A stretch of 64,000 nucleotides of DNA, from NCBI RefSeq assembly GCF_027474825.1, contig NZ_CP107030.1:496001-560000 (forward strand), read 5' to 3'. Positions within the stretch are counted from its first letter, which is position 1; each line of letters opens with the position of its first letter. This DNA comes from Maribacter halichondriae. Its GTDB lineage: Bacteria > Bacteroidota > Bacteroidia > Flavobacteriales > Flavobacteriaceae. The notes under the pieces were generated by a model, which saw only the letters and a list, made by a program, of their open reading frames with translations, had not been told where the DNA came from and did not search any database. A program made the position numbers and the translations under genes. Positions 60,990 through 64,000 of this stretch are shown here, one piece after another.

Positions 60990-61773
60990 GAAACAAATTT
61001 TGGAAGAAGGATTATTGGAACTTTATCTGTTAGGGGAATTGACTCCAGGAGATGAGGCTAAGATTGTCGATGTCCTTAAGTCCGATGCCGACCTGCGGCG
61101 TATCTTCGGGGAACTTGAATCCGATTTCGAACATATGGCCCTAGAGAACGGAATGGAACCACCCAGCTCAGTTCGTGAAGCTTTGGAAAAGGAAGTATCA
61201 TCACCGAAGGTACCGGTCAAGACACTTTCCTTACCTACCGAGGTCAAGGCCAAAGCTCCTTCCAAGATAAGATTTTTGGTTGCCGCCAGTCTTGCCGCAC
61301 TGTTTGCCTTGAGTTCGCTATGGCTCTATAACAATTGGCAAACGGCCGATAAGAATGTACGCGCTTTGGAAGAGCGTTCGCTTGACATGGAAGAACGCTT
61401 GACTACGATTGAAAAGAACTATAACGATACCTCGAACAAACTTCAAAAAATCAACGACCCTAACATTGTGCCCTTACTTCTTGTCGGCAACGAAAAACTT
61501 CCTGAGGGAAGGGCAACGGCCTATGTAAACCATACGACCAAAGAAGTCTTTTTAAACACAAAAGGACTTCCGGCCGTGGAAAACGATAAAACCTATCAAC
61601 TCTGGGCCGATGTGGATGGCGTCATGATCGATATGGGCATCGTACCAACAAATCAAGAACTGATCGCCATGCAATATATCGATAACGCCGAATCGCTAAA
61701 TATCACTATTGAACCCGCAGGAGGTAGTGATCATCCTACCGTTGAAAATCTTGTTTCGAATGTTTACTTGTGA
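60982..61773 (+). CDS. Anti-sigma factor, RskA-like
   Basis: A 263-residue protein. The cytosolic N-terminus, with LLELYLLGELTPGDEAKIVD, is the anti-sigma zinc-finger-like helical domain (no CxxC seen). A single membrane helix follows (FLVAASLAALFALSSLWLY, about 95-113), then a coiled coil and a periplasmic RskA C-terminal domain (ATAYVNHTTKEVFLNTKGLP, KTYQLWADVDGVMIDMG). The usual role is to hold the sigma factor at the membrane until regulated proteolysis. It overlaps the sigma gene by 8 bp. Confidence 0.9.
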   Translation: MDRKQILEEGLLELYLLGELTPGDEAKIVDVLKSDADLRRIFGELESDFEHMALENGMEPPSSVREALEKEVSSPKVPVKTLSLPTEVKAKAPSKIRFLVAASLAALFALSSLWLYNNWQTADKNVRALEERSLDMEERLTTIEKNYNDTSNKLQKINDPNIVPLLLVGNEKLPEGRATAYVNHTTKEVFLNTKGLPAVENDKTYQLWADVDGVMIDMGIVPTNQELIAMQYIDNAESLNITIEPAGGSDHPTVENLVSNVYL

Positions 61774-61820
61774 CCATGGCGAAAATATCTCTCTTTCAAA
61801 TCAACAGGAAGACTTAGTTC

Positions 61821-63122
61821 TCAAACGGGCTCGCCATACAAATCGAAGTCGGCCGCATCGGTAATCTTGATATTTGTAAATTCCCCTTGTTTTAAATAGT
61901 GTTTAGAGGCATCAATAAGCACCTCATTATCTACGTCAGGGGAATCGAATTCTGTACGACCCACAAAATAATTACCTTCTTTTCGGTCGATAACACAACG
62001 GAAGGTTTGACCGATTTTTTGCTGGTTCAATTCCCAAGAAATCTGGGACTGTATTTCCATAATCTCGTTGGCACGTTCTTGCTTGATTTCTTCAGGAACG
62101 TCATCCTCTAAATTATAAGCGTGGGTATTCTCTTCATGACTGTACGTAAAGCAGCCCAAACGCTCAAAACGCATTTCCTCGACCCATTTTTTAAGTGTCT
62201 GAAAATCCTCTTCGGTTTCGCCCGGATATCCCACGATCAAGGTCGTACGAATGGTCATTTCAGGAACCGCAGCTCTAAAGTCTTGTAGTAGTTTTGTGGT
62301 CTTTGCCTGCGTAGTTCCACGACGCATACTTTTTAAGATGGCATCTGAAATGTGCTGTAAGGGAATATCCAAATAATTACAAATCTTGGCCTCACGTTTC
62401 ATAACATCAAGCACATCTAAAGGAAAACCCGTTGGGAAAGCATAATGCAAGCGAATCCATTCAATACCTTCAACTTTTACCAAAGCTTCAAGAAGTTCGG
62501 CTAGGTTTCGTTTTTTATAGAGGTCTAATCCATAATAGGTAAGGTCTTGTGCAATTAAAATCAATTCTTTGACGCCCTTCGCAGCCAATTTTTCGGACTC
62601 CGTAACTAGGTCTTCAATTTTTTTACTCCGGTGCTTACCCCGCATAATAGGGATTGCACAGAATGAACAGGGACGGTCACAACCTTCGGCAATCTTTAAA
62701 TAGGCATAATTCTTTGGTGTAGTCGTTAATCGCTCTCCGATTAATTCATGTTTATAATCCGCACCAAGTGCCTTTAATAAATTTGGTAGTTCACTGGTAC
62801 CGAAATACTCATCGACATTCGGAATTTCTTTCTGTAGATCAGGCTTGTAACGTTCGCTCAAACATCCTGTGACGAAGACTTTGTCCACTTCGCCGGCTTC
62901 CTTTTTCTGTACATATTCCAGAATGGTATTGACACTTTCTTCCTTTGCATTCGCAATAAATCCACAGGTATTGATGACCACGACATTGCCTTCCTCTTCG
63001 TGAACGACATCTTTATCGTTGGCACGCAACTGCCCCATAAGTACTTCGGAATCGTACACGTTTTTGGAGCAACCAAGAGTTACTACGTTGATCCTGTTCT
63101 TTTTAAGTGTTTTTGTACGCAT
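61821..63122 (-). CDS. rimO: Ribosomal protein S12 methylthiotransferase RimO
   Basis: A 433-residue radical SAM enzyme. The N-terminal MTTase domain has VVTLGCSKNVYDSEVLMGQL, NTCGFIANAKEES and GCLSERYKPDL, the three Cys for the auxiliary cluster. The radical SAM cluster motif is EGCDRPCSFCAIP (CxxxCxxC). PGETEEDFQTL and a C-terminal TRAM domain ending ITDAADFDLYGEPV follow. RimO methylthiolates the conserved Asp of ribosomal protein S12. The TRAM ending in DxxDLYG distinguishes it from MiaB. Confidence 0.95.
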   Translation of the reverse strand: MRTKTLKKNRINVVTLGCSKNVYDSEVLMGQLRANDKDVVHEEEGNVVVINTCGFIANAKEESVNTILEYVQKKEAGEVDKVFVTGCLSERYKPDLQKEIPNVDEYFGTSELPNLLKALGADYKHELIGERLTTTPKNYAYLKIAEGCDRPCSFCAIPIMRGKHRSKKIEDLVTESEKLAAKGVKELILIAQDLTYYGLDLYKKRNLAELLEALVKVEGIEWIRLHYAFPTGFPLDVLDVMKREAKICNYLDIPLQHISDAILKSMRRGTTQAKTTKLLQDFRAAVPEMTIRTTLIVGYPGETEEDFQTLKKWVEEMRFERLGCFTYSHEENTHAYNLEDDVPEEIKQERANEIMEIQSQISWELNQQKIGQTFRCVIDRKEGNYFVGRTEFDSPDVDNEVLIDASKHYLKQGEFTNIKITDAADFDLYGEPV

Positions 63123-63245
63123 AGCATTTTTCTGGGAGGCAAAAATACAACAAGCCTTTCTAATGACTCTATTTAAACAAGATTTCTTCTTTTTTTACGT
63201 TAAACTTTACATCCTTTTTAGAGTCCAATATCAAAACTCATCCTT

Positions 63246-64000
63246 ATGAAAAAGCCATGGATATTCATCGCCCTAATCGTATTCGGATTTTTCTTCAGCT
63301 GTTCTTCGGATGACGCTATCGATACTATTCCGCAGGAAGAACAAGAACAGGAAGAAAACGAGACCGGACTTTATTTTCCACCTTTATCCGGCTCAACTTG
63401 GGAAACCAGCTCCATTACCGAGTTAGGTTGGAATACCGATGCAGAACAAGAACTTTATGATTTTTTAGAAGATAAAGGCACCAAGGCCTTTCTAATTTTA
63501 AAGGATGGAATAATCGCCGTGGAATGGTACGCCGAAGACCATAATCAAGATGCTCCTTGGTACTGGGCATCGGCGGGAAAAACCTTGACCAGTTTCACTA
63601 CGGGCATCGCTCAGGCAGAAGGTTATTTATCCCTTTCGGATAAGACTTCAGATTATTTAGGCACCGGTTGGACGTCCACACCCTTAGAAAAAGAAAATCT
63701 CATTACCGTTTGGCATCAACTAACAATGACCTCGGGCATGGACGATACCGAAGGAGATTGTAAAACCCCAGCATGTCTGACCTACGTTGCCGATGCCGGA
63801 ACACGTTGGTCGTATCATAATGCGCCTTACACGCTACTGCAAGATGTGGTCTCGAATGCGACCCAAGTGGATTTTGAAGCCTATTTTAACGAAAAACTTA
63901 AAACAAAAATCGGTATGACCGGGCAATGGCTTTCCACCAATGGCGACAATAATGTCTACTGGAGTACCGCACGCAGCATGGCTCGTTTCGGACTTTTAGC
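63246..64000 (+). CDS. Serine hydrolase (class C beta-lactamase-like) lipoprotein, runs off the window end
   Basis: The ATG at 63246 opens MKKPWIFIALIVFGFFFSC, a lipoprotein signal (Cys19) followed by SSDD. The frame stays open to base 64000, so about the first 251 residues are seen. WASAGKTLTSF holds the SxxK nucleophile (Ser and Lys), and WSYHNAPYTLL holds the YxN motif. TMTSGMDDTEGDC is the segment typical of Bacteroidota esterase or peptidase members. The KTG-like triad motif lies beyond the window. It is an enzyme of the esterase/D-aminopeptidase/beta-lactamase superfamily; the true substrate is unknown. Confidence 0.87.
   Translation, partial: MKKPWIFIALIVFGFFFSCSSDDAIDTIPQEEQEQEENETGLYFPPLSGSTWETSSITELGWNTDAEQELYDFLEDKGTKAFLILKDGIIAVEWYAEDHNQDAPWYWASAGKTLTSFTTGIAQAEGYLSLSDKTSDYLGTGWTSTPLEKENLITVWHQLTMTSGMDDTEGDCKTPACLTYVADAGTRWSYHNAPYTLLQDVVSNATQVDFEAYFNEKLKTKIGMTGQWLSTNGDNNVYWSTARSMARFGLL

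Overview
The window is chromosomal DNA from a member of the Bacteroidota, almost certainly a marine-type Flavobacteriaceae. The evidence is a giant SprB-repeat adhesin with a type 9 secretion (T9SS) C-terminal signal, many lipoproteins with the flavobacterial surface-export pattern C-x-K-(D/E)2, bacillithiol synthesis (bshC), a sulfatase, a DUF4038 glycoside hydrolase, TPR-LuxR regulators and the gene order DUF3820-pyrG-yidC. I see no rRNA, tRNA, CRISPR array, transposase, integrase or replication origin.

Layout. 1-6.5 kb: end of a serine hydrolase, a membrane protein, a Tat-exported class V aminotransferase, a DUF4038 glycoside hydrolase, an M28 peptidase and a DUF2007 protein. 6.9-11.2 kb: two related TPR proteins sharing an HMPSHI motif and a SCO1/SenC copper chaperone. 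11.2-15.9 kb (minus): a GMC oxidoreductase with its small subunit, a nitronate monooxygenase and mnmA. 16.2-19.1 kb: two fasciclin lipoproteins with two and three domains. 19.4-26.7 kb (minus): an adhesin of about 2,420 residues containing 15 apparently identical 231-bp repeats. 27.0-36.7 kb (mostly minus): yidC, pyrG, DUF3820, then guaA, a LysM/periplasmic-binding fusion, OsmC and DUF922, with a sugar-isomerase-like gene and a small lipoprotein on the plus strand between them. 36.9-41.1 kb: a TPR-LuxR membrane-linked regulator followed by a surface-lipoprotein relative of cholesterol-dependent cytolysins. 41.3-47.1 kb: SnoaL-like lipoprotein, flavin-binding PNPOx-like protein, bshC and an M14 peptidase. 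47.1-49.3 kb: three small plus-strand genes separated by hairpin-rich spacers, which looks like a gene-cassette array. 49.3-59.5 kb: sulfatase, penicillin acylase, PKD/spondin lipoprotein, a cytochrome-c-containing PVC-type dehydrogenase, a MoaF-like protein and an SMP-30 lactonase. 59.8-64 kb: a one-domain fasciclin gene divergent from an ECF sigma/anti-sigma pair, rimO and the start of another serine hydrolase.

Sequence quality. At least 14 genes, including the essential pyrG, are broken by what is in every case one missing base (16 sites), usually in an A or T run. Restoring one base at each site gives full-length proteins and recovers motifs such as the SCO1 CxxxC. I treat these as probable consensus errors and give each gene as one CDS with its frameshift site.

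The most interesting items are the cytolysin-like lipoprotein with a replaced membrane-binding domain and a candidate activator-site promoter, the identical adhesin repeats, the HMPSHI TPR/SCO1 cluster and the cassette-like spacers at 47-49 kb.
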